NCBI GenBank assembly: GCA_019448385.1
Contig: JAGTXO010000013.1
Span: 682,001 to 746,000 of the forward strand
Source: Diacronema lutheri
Taxonomy: Eukaryota > Haptophyta > Pavlovophyceae > Pavlovales > Pavlovaceae
Length of the DNA stretch: 64,000 bases
Reading direction: 5' to 3'
This document shows positions 1-10,100 of this stretch, piece after piece. A program made the translations under genes and the position numbers. The notes beneath the pieces are model-generated. The model saw nothing but the letters and a program-made list of their open reading frames with translations. It ran no database searches and was not told the origin of the DNA. Within the stretch, counting starts at the first letter, position 1. Each line of letters opens with the position of its first letter.

Positions 1-674
1 GAGCGGCGAAAAAGCGCGGCCGTCTCGCTCTCCGCCATGCCGTCAAAGTGGCGCACGCCCGCCTCCGCCTTCGCGAGCAGCGCGTGCACGCGCCGAAGCT
101 CGTCGAAGAAGGGAACATGCGCAACCGTGGGCGCGCGCACGAGCTCGGTCGCGCGCGCGCCGCCGATGGCGGCTGGCGGCGCGCCGTGCGCGCCCGCGCC
201 CGCATTGCGCGGCGCGGTCGTGAGCAGATCGTAGTCCGAGTAGATCGAGCGGTACAGCTCAGCGCATAGTACGCGCGCGAGCGGCCATGCAGGCTCGGCG
301 AGCGTCGTGAGCAGCAGCTGGAGGCACTCGCACGCGGCGAGCGTGACAAAGTGGGACGGCGAGCCTGGCCCAAGCTCGCGGCAGAGTTCGAGCGCCTGGT
401 TAAACTTCATCTCGCAATACAGCACGGTGGAGCGGAAGGCAGGCTGCTCCGCGCGCAGCCCGCGCTGCCATCGCCCCGCCGCGTCCTCCACCGCCCACCT
501 CCGCTGCCACTCGCGGGGCACCACCTCGGCGAGCACTGCGCCACGGGTTCGATCGACGGCGTCCGAGCCCGGCTCGGCCGCCGGATCGGAGACCTCCTTG
601 CCCGCCAGCAGCACCACCGGCGGCAAGAAGCCCGCAGCGTTCGCTTGCCGCCGCGAGCGGTCCGACGCCGGCAT
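1..674 (-). CDS. unknown protein, 3' part outside window
   Basis: An open frame runs leftwards from an ATG at 674 to the window edge without a stop, giving about 224 visible residues. The protein begins MPASDRSRRQ and holds plausible globular stretches such as FRSTVLYCEMKFNQALEL and AHVPFFDELRRVHALL, with helix-like spacing of hydrophobic residues. No domain was recognised. It starts only 39 bp from the oppositely oriented TenA-like gene, so the two probably share a promoter. That the frame is real is supported by its length without stops, by low-bias residues (F, Y, D, E, H, N) unlike the Arg/Ala-only shadow frames, and by the ATG position. Function unknown; the C-terminus lies beyond the window. 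Confidence 0.6.
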   Translation of the reverse strand, partial: MPASDRSRRQANAAGFLPPVVLLAGKEVSDPAAEPGSDAVDRTRGAVLAEVVPREWQRRWAVEDAAGRWQRGLRAEQPAFRSTVLYCEMKFNQALELCRELGPGSPSHFVTLAACECLQLLLTTLAEPAWPLARVLCAELYRSIYSDYDLLTTAPRNAGAGAHGAPPAAIGGARATELVRAPTVAHVPFFDELRRVHALLAKAEAGVRHFDGMAESETAALFRR

Positions 675-713
675 CGTTGCCCGCAGTAACGGCCGCGCGA
701 GGTTCGAGGGACG
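675..713. promoter_or_regulatory. 39-bp shared 5' region of a divergent pair
   Basis: These 39 bp separate the two divergent start codons at 674 (minus) and 714 (plus). Any core promoter must lie here or inside the coding ends. No TATA-like motif is visible. This is inferred from geometry alone. Confidence 0.35.
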
Positions 714-1478
714 ATGGCGCGAGCTGGCCGCCAGCGGGTGGCGCTCGTCCTCGTGGCTCTCTCCTGCCAGCGCGCCGCGGCGGAGGCTCCGTTGTTCAGC
801 GAGTGGCTGCGCACCGAGGCGGGTCCACAATGGGAGCGCGTCGTTGGCCACCGGTTTACGCGCGAGCTCGCCGCCGGCCGGCTGCGCAACGAGACGCTGC
901 GGTCGTACCTCGTGCAGGACCACCGCTTCCTTGACGATTTCTCAGTGCTGCTTGCGTCGGCCATCGCAGCGGCGCCGACGCTCGACGACCGTGTGCCCGG
1001 CGCGCAGTTCCTCGCACTGGTCACGAGCACGGAGAACACCTACTTCTCGCGTGCGCTGCGCGCGCTCGGCATGAGCGCGCCCGCCGAGGCGGCGGTGGCC
1101 GACGCGCCGATCACGACGCGCTTCAAGCGGCTGATGCGCAGCGCGGCTCACAGCGGAAAGCTCGCCAACATGCTCGCGGTGCTCGTCGTTGCGGAGTGGT
1201 CGTACGAGACGTGGGGCGAGCGCGCAGTGGCCGAACGCGCGCCGGCGCTCGATTGGTGGCACGCCGAGTGGATCGAGCTCCACGCCGGGCCTTACTTCAG
1301 CTCAGTCGTCGCGTACCTGCGCGGCCTGCTCGATCGCTCGGGCGAGAAGCTTGGTGAGGCCGACAGGCTCGAGGCGCGCTCGCTCTTCCTTGAGGCGGTC
1401 GACTGCGAGGAGGCCTTCTTCAACCACGCCTACGCCGAGCCGCTCGCAGAGCCGCCCGACGCGAAAAGCGAGCTGTGA
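714..1478 (+). CDS. TenA/THI-4 family protein (thiaminase II-like)
   Basis: Single exon, 254 residues. An N-terminal hydrophobic stretch (about residues 8-23) looks like a signal peptide, so the product is probably secreted or enters an organelle through the ER. The rest follows the all-helical TenA fold: LRSYLVQDHRFLDDF matches the family's Y-x-x-Q-D signature, EWSYETWGER the central Glu/Tyr/Trp segment, and CEEAFFNHAY the C-terminal Glu-x-x-Phe region. TenA proteins hydrolyse thiamin breakdown products such as aminopyrimidines for vitamin B1 salvage; eukaryotic TenA-like proteins vary in activity, so the substrate is not certain. Length is typical of the family plus a leader. Head-to-head with the gene ending at 1. 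Confidence 0.85.
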   Translation: MARAGRQRVALVLVALSCQRAAAEAPLFSEWLRTEAGPQWERVVGHRFTRELAAGRLRNETLRSYLVQDHRFLDDFSVLLASAIAAAPTLDDRVPGAQFLALVTSTENTYFSRALRALGMSAPAEAAVADAPITTRFKRLMRSAAHSGKLANMLAVLVVAEWSYETWGERAVAERAPALDWWHAEWIELHAGPYFSSVVAYLRGLLDRSGEKLGEADRLEARSLFLEAVDCEEAFFNHAYAEPLAEPPDAKSEL

Positions 1479-2029
1479 TTGGAGCCGTGCGCGTGCGCGT
1501 CTACATGCAGCGTTCAGGGTCGCCTTGATTCGCCTTGTCCGCCCGTGAGAACATGCCAGCTTCATTCCTCTCCACATTCCGTTTGATCAGGCTGGGCACT
1601 GAAGTCTCTGGCAGTGGCGATCCCGCCACGCGCGCCTGCCATGCGCGCGCCGCCCTCCGGACACGTGGCGCGGCGCCAAAAATGCGACCGACGGCGGGCA
1701 AACAGCCCGCTGCGCGACGGTCATGCTGGGGGGGGGGGGGGGGGGGGGGGGGGGGCTGCTGATTGGAAGGGGAGGAGGAGAAAAGGCTGGCAGAGTGGCG
1801 CCGCTCTGGCTCGGTCGAGGTTGGACGGGGTCGTCGTCAGGCGGGGGCGCTGTCCACGCCCAGCGGGGCTGTTGGCGGGGCTGTTGGCCAGCATGGTGAA
1901 AGGAGGCGTGGAGCGCACACGAGCATGGATCTCGGCCAATCTCACCAGTGCGATTCAAACACGTCGAGCGCGATGAGGAGGGCTGCTCGCGCGTGCCTGC
2001 GCGGCGGCGGCACGGACGTCGTTTGCCAC
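1479..2029. other. intergenic region between convergent genes
   Basis: No supported gene. This is the shared 3' region of the TenA-like gene and the bromodomain gene. It holds a 28-nt G run at 1728-1755 and a slightly more AT-containing stretch near 1550-1610. Several open frames cross it, but all have biased Arg/Ala/Gly composition and read through the homopolymer. Confidence 0.5.
1728..1755. repeat. G28 homopolymer
   Basis: Twenty-eight consecutive G on the + strand, between convergent genes. The length could be affected by sequencing error. Confidence 0.9.
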
Positions 2030-4242
2030 TCAGACATCGATTGCGAGCAGTATCTCGAGCTGCTGCCTCGCTGCAATGTCGCACGGCGGCTGGGCGGCCG
2101 CCGCGTCGATGTCGCCGGTGCTGCCGTCGCCTCCGCATTCGCCACCCTCACGACCGAGTGCGCCGTCAGACGCGGGCTGGTGTGCGCCCATGTCCATGCC
2201 GCAGACGTCCTGGCGCGATGGGAAAATCTCGGCGGGCGAGAAATCGAGCAAATCGTCGAGGTCGGTAGCAACGCCTTCAAGGTTGTCACCCACGTTGATC
2301 TCTGGCAGCGCCGCGGCCACGTCGTAGAGCGTGCTCGGCACGGACGCGAGGAGGGACGAGGCCTCGGGCGCCTGCCCATCCGACACGCCCGCTCGGCCCG
2401 CGCGCGGCGTGCCGAGCGCATCCCGCCCGAGCGCATCGAGCTTGGCGGCACACGTGTCATCGTCGGCGAGCGCGGACGGGTCGGTGTGCAGCGCCCACTG
2501 CGCGGTGGCCGAATGATCCCGCCCGCTCTCCTGCAGCCCGCAGCGCGTGCCGCCCGACGAGCGCCGTTGCTTGCGCACAGGCGGCGGCTCACACGGCGCA
2601 CCGCCGCCCCCACCGACGCCGGCGCCGGGCGCGCCAGGCGCGCCGCGCTTCTCGGCGTGCGGCGCCGAGATGTCCTCCGGCTCCCACCGCACCTTGGCCT
2701 TGCGCACGCGCGGCTGTCCGGGCGGAGGCGGCGCGAGCTCGAGCAGGCCAGCGCCATCCACCGGCGCGCCCTCCGGCACGAGCTCAAGCGCCCAGCCCTT
2801 CGCGAGCGTGCGCGCGCTGCTCGCGCCGCACGAGGCCGGCTTGGGCGCCGCGTCGATTCGCTGGCCGCCTCCGGGCTGCTCGTCGTGCGCGGCGGGCGCG
2901 TCCGCCGTCGGCCGCTCGCGCTTGCCCACCTTGGGCGTGCGCGCGCGCGGCGGAGCGACGGCGGGCGCGCTGTCGTGCGCGTCACCATCGCCGCGCTTGG
3001 GCGGGGCTGGCGTTTTGCGCTTGCGCGCGCCGGCGCCCGCTGCGCCGGCGGCGTGGGCGGAGAGCGCGTGGTGCAAGTGCTCGTGCCAGAAGGCCGCGCA
3101 CTCGAGCGCAAAGCGATGCACAATCGAGCCCGCCGGGTTGAACTGGCATGCGTTCGCCCATACGCGCGACACGTCCATCGCAAGGTCGTCCGGCGCCTTG
3201 TAGTAGCCCTTGGTGAGGCGTAACTTGATCAGTCCGAGGTCCATCGGCGCCTTGACGCGGCTGCGCAGGGCGGGCGCGGCGGTGCGCGGGCGCATGCGAC
3301 GGAGCGGAGGGCAAGGCGCAGAGCGAGCACTGCGTCAGCAGCAGCAGCAGCGGCGGCGGCCGGGGCGCCCGGGGGGGGGGGGGGGGGGGGCGGCGGCAAG
3401 GTGCGCGCGCGCGGTCGGCAGGTCGCACCTGTAGTAGTCGGGCACACGGAGCCTGACCGGATCGACGGGATGCAAGAAGGGCTTCGCGGACGGGTGCTGG
3501 CGCAGCTTGACGAGCAGCGGCTGCATGTGCTGCAGCGAGAGCGTCCGCGCCTCGCGCTCCTCCGTGCTGAGCGCTTCAACGGCCGCGTATGTGTCCTCGG
3601 TCATGCAGCAGGGCGGGCAGCGGAAGAGCCGGTCGCCGTGCGCCGTGCCGCCGCTCTCCTCCACCGCCGCGGCCGGCGCGCGCGTGTCGCAGCTCTGCGG
3701 CGGCGATGGAGCTGCGGACGTGTAATCGCTCTCTTTGCGCGCGGCGGCGGGCGCTCCCGACGCGATGGCGGCCGAGGGCGTGCGCTGCTCGCCGTCGAGT
3801 GCCGTGGGCGTGGCGAACGACGGCGTAGAATCGTCGGCGCGGGCACTAGCAGCCCACTTGCCGAAGCTCGCATCGGGAAAGCATTTCTGCGCGCACACAC
3901 GCGCGCCGGTCAAGCGCACGGGCGGGCGAGCACGCGCGCGCTTGAGCGCGAGCGCACGCGCGCGGCAAGGCAGTGGCAGCGGGGCGAGGGGTGCGAGCCG
4001 ACGCTGAAGGTGTCGGCGCGCTCACGCTCCTCAGGCCCGAGCGCCCCGTGAGGCGGAGAGCAAGCGTGCGGCGGCGGCGGACGCACCTGGCACCTCGAGC
4101 AGCCGATGAAGCCGGGCGGAACGCGAGGGCTGGCGATCTGGGCGGCGGTCGGCTTGGCGAGCGGCTGTGTGTCGAGCTTGCTGATCATCGTGCGTTCCAC
4201 GTTGCTCGTCGCGCACGCGTCCGCCTCGGACTGCATCCCCAT
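2030..4242 (-). CDS. bromodomain protein, three exons
   Basis: Exons at 4242-4087, 3886-3429 and 3260-2030 (introns 200 and 168 bp, both GT-AG) give 614 residues in a continuous frame. The bromodomain is split by intron 2: exon 2 ends with LRQHPSAKPFLHPVDPVRL and VPDYYS, and exon 3 continues RVKAPMDLGLIKLRL and WANACQFNPAGSIVHRFA. This keeps the family's P-V-D-P, P-D-Y and P-M-D-L signatures and the acetyl-lysine-contacting Asn (C-Q-F-N). Joining exon 1 to exon 2 creates a Cys cluster, GCSRCQKCFP, which may be a small zinc site. The C-terminal 330 residues are low complexity with an acidic end. Bromodomains read acetylated histones, so a chromatin role is likely; the subfamily is unknown. The start is uncertain: an ATG at 4317 is also in frame. 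Confidence 0.8.
3371..3390. repeat. G20 homopolymer inside intron 2 of the bromodomain gene
   Basis: Twenty G on the + strand, hence C20 in the sense strand of the minus-strand gene, within the intron at 3261-3428. Confidence 0.9.
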
Positions 4243-4565
4243 CGACGCCTCGAACTGGGAGGTTCGCGGAAGGGGCGGCGAGCTCACCGCAAAACCCACG
4301 CGCGCGCCGGGGCGCACGCCGCCTGGGGCGCGGGGCGGCGGTCGGCCAGGCGTTGTACGCCGAAGCGACGGGTCAGGCGCGCCGTATGCCGCGGCGCGCC
4401 GCGGATCAGGGAGGCGGGACGATCTCGTTCACTCCCCTCCTCGAGGAAGAAGGGGGTGGAGAGGGGTAGGAAGAAAAGCTCGACACGGCCCGCAAAAAGA
4501 AGGCGGAGAGGAGGTCGTAACTGCCCGCATTTTCGGGATCGGATCGGCCAATTAAATTTCATACG
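4243..4565. promoter_or_regulatory. divergent intergenic region (bromodomain / GST-like)
   Basis: 323 bp between two divergent starts, presumably holding both promoters. Near 4440-4500 it carries a purine-rich stretch with repeated GGAGAGG-like motifs. No TATA box or known motif was identified. Confidence 0.4.
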
Positions 4566-6977
4566 ATGTCGAGGACGCGCGTGTGTGCCGCGCTGCTCCT
4601 CCTCCTCGCGGCCGCGCCGCCGGCGTCGGCGCGGCTGGCGGGCGTGCCGCGCCTCCTCGCGCGCGCGCGTGGGCTCGTCCGTCTCGACATTGCGCCCCAC
4701 TCGTCGCGCGACGTGCAGTCCGCGCTCGCCGCCGCGCGCGAGCATACGTTTGCCGAGCTGAGCTCGCAGTGCGCGGTCGTGCCGATGCCGCCGCTGCCGC
4801 TGCCGCCAGCGGCCGCACCGCCGCCGCCGCCGCCGGCGGCGGCCGCACTGCCGCTGCCACCGCCGCTGGCGGCCGCACCGCCCTCGCCGCCGTCGCCGCC
4901 GGCCGCACCGCCCATCGTGGTGGCTGTGGCGCCGTCGCCGCCCTCGGCCGCCGCGCCGGCCGCCACGCCCGCCGCCGCGCCCGCGCGAGCGCCGCCGGCC
5001 GCGCCCACCGAGCCGGCGCGCCCGCCGCCGCCGCCATCGCCGCCGCCGTTTGCGGCGGGCCCGACGGCCGACGCGCTTCGCGAGCGCTTCCGCGCCAAGC
5101 CCGCGCCACCGCCGCCGCCGCCGGCGATCGAGGCAGTGCTCAGCTGGGCGCAGCTCGAAGCCCTTGCGCCGCCGGGCGGCATGCGTCGCTCCTCCGGTCG
5201 CGGCGCGATCGTCGAGCCGCTCGCCGCGCGCTCGCGCACGCATCGCGCCTTCCGCCTGCGCGCGCTGTCCGCCGCGCGCGCGCTCGGCCTGCGTCGGCCC
5301 GCCGAGCCGCCGTCGACCAAGGCGGGGCTCGTGCTCTGGCGCGACACGAACGGCTGGTGCCCATACTGCGAGCGCGTGTGGATCGCGCTCGAGGCGATGG
5401 GTGTCGAGTACGCCGAGCGCACCGTCAACCTGCAGCAAAAGGACAGCCGCTTCTTAAGCCTCGCGCGCCATTACTCGCCCACGGGCCGCTCGAGCGTGCC
5501 TGTGCTCACGACGCCGGACGGCGAGCACGTGCTGTGGGAGTCGGCCGACATCCTCGCGTTTCTCTCGGGCCGCACGGAGGCCGACGCGGAGGGCGACACG
5601 GCGGGCGCGTCGGCCGCGTCGTTCGATGCGACGGGCGCGGTCACGCAGGTGGCCAAGTCGGGCCGGCGCAACGTGGTGCCCGCGCTGCGAATCTCGGCCG
5701 ACGCGCCGCGCGACGCGTGGCCGCTCACGCCCGCGAGCAGCGCGCAGCTCGCGCTCGTGGCGCGCGTGATGGCCGCTGTCTCCAACGCGACCGCGGCCGT
5801 TACGCCGCCCGCGTTTGGCCCGGCGGCCGGTCGCGCGCCGCAGCTGTCGTCGGCGGACATGTTGGCGCGGTTCAATGCGGCCGCCGCCGCGCTTGACGCG
5901 CTCGACGCCGAGCTTGGCCGCACGCCCGGCCCGTTCTTTGGCGGGCAGCTCGTCTCGGCGGCCGACTGCTCGATCGCGCCCTTCCTCGAGCGTTACTCGC
6001 GGAATGGAGCGATCGCCAACGGCGACATCCCGCAGCTCGCCGATCTGGCGGCGCGCGCTCGCGGGCGCGCATGGCCGCACATCGCCCGCTGGTACGGCGC
6101 GATGGACGGCTGGGCGCCGTACGCCTCGCGCATCGAGGGCGACGCATACTCGTACGCCAAGCTTGCCGGCACCTTTGCGCGATTTGGCCTGAGGCTGCGC
6201 GCGGGCGCGCCCGCGCGCGACGGCGCCGAAGGTGCCGGCGGCGAGCGTGGCGGAGGGCGCGCGCGCCGCGCGCTGCGCGCAGCACACACCGCTGCGCGCA
6301 CGCTCTTCGGCCGCGCGCGCGCCGCCGCCGCCGACGCGTCGCGCGCTGCGCGCCGGCTGCCACCGCCACCACCACCTCCGCCGCCGCTCACCGCCGACGC
6401 GCTCGCCGCGCTCGAGCGGCGCGCGGCCGACGCGGACGCGACGGCGTTGAGCAAGCTGCCGTCGGTCGAGCGCGCGCGCGAGCTTCTCGCCGTCGGATCG
6501 GGCGGAGCGGCCGGCGAGCCGACGCCGCTCTCTGCGCGGCTGCAGATCGGCGGTTCGCTGGCCGGCGGAGCGGCGGGTGACGCGAGCGCGGTCGCAACGG
6601 GCGCGGCGCGCGGCGAGGCGCTCGCAAACCTCGCGGTCAACCGGCGCGCCGTGCTCGCCGACGCGCTCGCCGGATGCGGTCTCGCCGCGACAGGCGACGA
6701 GCGCGTCGCCGATGAGGCCGACGCGTACCTCCGCCTCGTCGGCACGGCCCTCGCTGCGCGCGCGCCGCGCGCCGCCGCCGACATGTGCGACGGCGCGGCG
6801 AGCGCGCTTGCGCGCACGCTTGGCCGCGCGGCGCTCGACGCGGAGGTGCGCGCAAGGCTTGCAAAGATCGGCGAGTTCGTCGCGCGCCGGCTGTGCGTGC
6901 CGCGTGACATGGGGCAACCAGCGGCGGAGCAGCTGCGCGCGGCGCTGTTGCTCTCCGCGCACGCGCTGCGGGGATGA
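4566..6977 (+). CDS. GST/glutaredoxin-fold protein with signal peptide and Pro-rich region
   Basis: Single exon, 803 residues. A clear N-terminal signal peptide (RVCAALLLLLAAAPPASA) is followed by a Pro/Ala-rich low-complexity region (about residues 73-180). A thioredoxin-fold GST N-terminal domain begins near residue 255 with VLWRDTNGWCPYCERVWIAL, a redox-type CPYC site, and continues through SVPVLTTPDGEHVLWESADI, the usual cis-Pro and Glu-Ser glutathione-binding segment. A GST C-terminal helical domain follows (about 380-540; FFGGQLVSAADCSIAPFLER). The last 250 residues are helical/Ala-rich and unassigned. CPYC suggests omega/lambda-like thiol transfer rather than classical conjugation. The signal peptide suggests plastid or secretory location. 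The retrotransposon lies directly downstream. Confidence 0.8.
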   Translation: MSRTRVCAALLLLLAAAPPASARLAGVPRLLARARGLVRLDIAPHSSRDVQSALAAAREHTFAELSSQCAVVPMPPLPLPPAAAPPPPPPAAAALPLPPPLAAAPPSPPSPPAAPPIVVAVAPSPPSAAAPAATPAAAPARAPPAAPTEPARPPPPPSPPPFAAGPTADALRERFRAKPAPPPPPPAIEAVLSWAQLEALAPPGGMRRSSGRGAIVEPLAARSRTHRAFRLRALSAARALGLRRPAEPPSTKAGLVLWRDTNGWCPYCERVWIALEAMGVEYAERTVNLQQKDSRFLSLARHYSPTGRSSVPVLTTPDGEHVLWESADILAFLSGRTEADAEGDTAGASAASFDATGAVTQVAKSGRRNVVPALRISADAPRDAWPLTPASSAQLALVARVMAAVSNATAAVTPPAFGPAAGRAPQLSSADMLARFNAAAAALDALDAELGRTPGPFFGGQLVSAADCSIAPFLERYSRNGAIANGDIPQLADLAARARGRAWPHIARWYGAMDGWAPYASRIEGDAYSYAKLAGTFARFGLRLRAGAPARDGAEGAGGERGGGRARRALRAAHTAARTLFGRARAAAADASRAARRLPPPPPPPPPLTADALAALERRAADADATALSKLPSVERARELLAVGSGGAAGEPTPLSARLQIGGSLAGGAAGDASAVATGAARGEALANLAVNRRAVLADALAGCGLAATGDERVADEADAYLRLVGTALAARAPRAAADMCDGAASALARTLGRAALDAEVRARLAKIGEFVARRLCVPRDMGQPAAEQLRAALLLSAHALRG

Positions 6978-7100
6978 GCGGGGGCTGCGGGCGGGCGGCG
7001 ACCGTGACGCCAGACTGCTCGTGTGACGGTGATCCGACTTCTGACTTCTCTTTTTAGTTGGTGGTAAGTAAGTACCGAGTGAAGTACTACGGGGGTACTA

Positions 7101-7114
7101 GCACCAACTAAAAA
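7101..7114. repeat. target site duplication, 3' side of retrotransposon
   Basis: The 14-bp sequence GCACCAACTAAAAA is identical to 11860-11873 in direct orientation and brackets the element exactly. Confidence 0.9.
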
Positions 7115-10100
7115 TACTAACGACGCTTACAGGCGGGTCAGCAGGAGGGGCGCGCACGGGGCCGAGGCTGGACAAACGGAGCGAGCGAAAGGGCACACGC
7201 AACATCAGGCCGAAATCAGGGCGTCGACCCTGTGCACGCCGGCAGCGGGAACGGCCGGGACGGCAAGGACGTGGCAGGACGCGTCATGGGCGGACACCCA
7301 CACACGCCTAGCCACCCCTCGCCGGCCCCCGCCGGCCGCCGCCGCCGTCGCCGCGCCGGAAGCAGAGGCCGTCCACACCGCCGCAGGCGTCCACATCCGC
7401 CTGGACGCCGTGAGCCGCGTGGCGGTGCGGCGGCGCCTGTCCGCGCGCCATCTGCGCGCGCGCGAGCAGGAGCTGCGCGTGCCCACGCACGACGCACGCG
7501 GCGAGCTGGAGGCGCATGTGGCGCTCGAGGGCCGCGCGGGCGACGTCGCGCGAGGGCGCGCCCATGCGCGCCATCCACGCGTCCGCGCCCATGTGCGAGA
7601 AGGTGACGAGCAGGTCGGCGAGGCCGGCCGACCACTCGCCGAACGAGCCGATGACCAGCGCGCGGATCGGCGGGAACGAGTTGAGGCGCGCCTGCATCGG
7701 GCCCACCTGGCCCGGCTGCATGCCGAAGAGCTCCTCGTCGAGTTGAGCGCACGCACGCCGCCGCTCGCCGCCGACGGCCGCCGCCCGCCGCTCAGCGGCC
7801 TGGCAGCGGCGCGTGTCCGACTGGCCGTAGCGCGTGGGGCAGTACGAGATCGACTTGAGCTCGCACAGTGTCTGCACGAGCTGAGGGGCCGAGCCCGCAC
7901 CGTTGAGCACTACGACGAGATCGACGGTGGGCACGCGCCGACGACGCAGGGCCGCGCGCCCGGCCGGCGGCACGCCGGCGAGCACGGAGCCAAAGATGTC
8001 CGCGTCCTCGCGCCGCGCGTAGGTCCCGGCGTATCCGCGAGCCAGCGAGGCGAGCAGGTTGAGAGCGGGGTCGTGGCGAAGCTTCGCGACGTGGTCGTGG
8101 GCGACGCCCGGTGCCGCCGCGAGCGCGTCGCCGAACGCATCGACCGGGATCGGGCGCTGGCTGCCGCTGCGCGCAAGGCGCGCGCCCGCCGCCGCGAGCT
8201 GCGCGCACACGGGGCTCGGCAGACCCAAGTAGCGCGCAACCGCCTCGGCCCACTCCGCCGGAGAGAAAGCGGCATAGGCTCGCGGCAGGGCCTCGAGGAA
8301 GAGGCCGCTCTCTTTGCCGAGGCCAAACCAGAGGCCGCGTGGGCGCGAGCCCGGCGGCATGGCGGCGTGCTCAGCGTTGAGCATGTCGAAGCGGCAGCGC
8401 TCGCGGTCGCCAGTGATGTCGGCCAAGAGGCTAGGCCGGCGTCCGGCGGCGGGAGCGGCGGGCGCGACGGAGCCGGGCGGCAGGCGGAGGACGCGCACTT
8501 CCGTGTCGCCCTGGCCGCCGCCGAGCTCGGCCTGCATGGCGTGCCAGGCGGAGGCGAGATCGCGCCCCAGGCGCGAGCCCGAGGCGAGGAACGAGCGCCA
8601 CCCGTGCGCGTCCATGTCGGCGAAGGCGTCGTGCCCGACGCGCGCCGCGATGGCAGGCCGGTCGAGGACGCCCGCCTCCAGGACCGAGCCGTCCGCGGCG
8701 CGCGTGTCGAGCAGGTGCGGCAGGGCGAGGCTGGCGGCGCTCCAGATCAGGGCGGGAGCGAGGTCGACCTGCTTGCGCAGGCCGGTGCCATGCATCGCAA
8801 TCGGGAGCGGCAGCCGGCGGCTCGCGATGGCATCCGTCGAGACGGAGACGCCGAGAGCGACGGTAGCCTGCCGGGCGAGGATGTCGTCGAAGGCAGCCGC
8901 GGCCTGCAGGGAGTCTGACAGGTACGAGTGGGAGATCAAGTAGGAGAAGCGGAAGATGGTGGAGCGGCGGGTGATGACCCACAGCGACTGTTTGGCCGAC
9001 GAGCCGAGCGTTGTGATCAGCTTGTTCGAGATGCCAGCGATCTCGTCGGTCTTGGTCGCGAGTGTCCTGCCCACGTAGCCAGGTGAGCCCACCGGCACGC
9101 CGTAGATGTTGAGGCCGTAGTGGAGAGCGCCAGTGGCCGGGTCCGCCACCGAGCCGAGGGGAACGGCCCCCCGGCAGCCCTCGAGCGCATCAGCGCTGCG
9201 CGGATCGATCCAGCACGCCGACTTGGCCAGATTGGCGTGAAGGCCGAGGCCGGCGAGCGCAGCCTCGAAGCGCGAGAGCGCAGCGGCGACGAGAGCGGGC
9301 GGGCCGACGGCGTAGACGTCGTCATGACCTGCGCGCGCGGCCCCACCGACCGCGGCGAGCTCGGCGTCGAGGGCCACGAGCGCGGGCTGGATGGCGACCG
9401 CGAAGAAGTAGCTGCCCTCCACCGAGCCCTGCTGCACGCCTTCCGAGCTTCGGAAGGGAAGCTGCGTGAGGGGCGCGCCGCCGCTACCGCCGCCGGCAAA
9501 GACGGGCGCCTGCGGGCCGAGAGTCGCGTGCGCAAGGCGAGCGAGCGCGCGGATCTCGCCGGGGACGCTGCCGTCGGACAGCTGGCGGAGGACGGCTGCG
9601 CGAGAGACGGAGTTGAAGGCGTTGGAGATGTCGAGGGTGAAGATGCCAAAGCTCAGCTCAGCGTCCAGCAGCTCGCGCAGGCCGATGATGAGTTTGGTGG
9701 CGCCCGCCGCGACCGCCACCCCAAGCTGCTGCGGCGCGAGGTGGCCCGCGAAGGTCTCCTTCAAAGACGCGTTCGCGAAGATCGCCTTCGTCACCGCCCG
9801 GCGGAGCGCGCAGGAAATGCCCACCGGCCTGGCATCCTCCGCCTCGTCAGCAGACGGGGCGCGCTTGCGCAGGGCGAGCAGCCGCACGGACGAGAAGACA
9901 AAGTTGAACCAAGCTGGCAGCGCGCCGTTCGCAAAGCGCGTCGCGAAGTACGCACCGGCGGCCGCCGCATCGGCCGCGACGAGAGAGGGGAAGGGCACGG
10001 TCGGCACCAGCGCCGTGAGGTACTCGTAGCGCCAAGCCGACGCGCCAGCAGCCTTGTCGGTGTCGAGGTGGCGAAAAGCAGTCTCGATGTCGGCGGGCAG

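Noticed and set aside
1942-3223. Long open frames of several hundred codons on both strands over the bromodomain gene
   Set aside because: Their composition is Arg/Ala/Ser-biased, typical of shadow frames in GC-rich DNA; only the 3260-2030 frame carries bromodomain residues.
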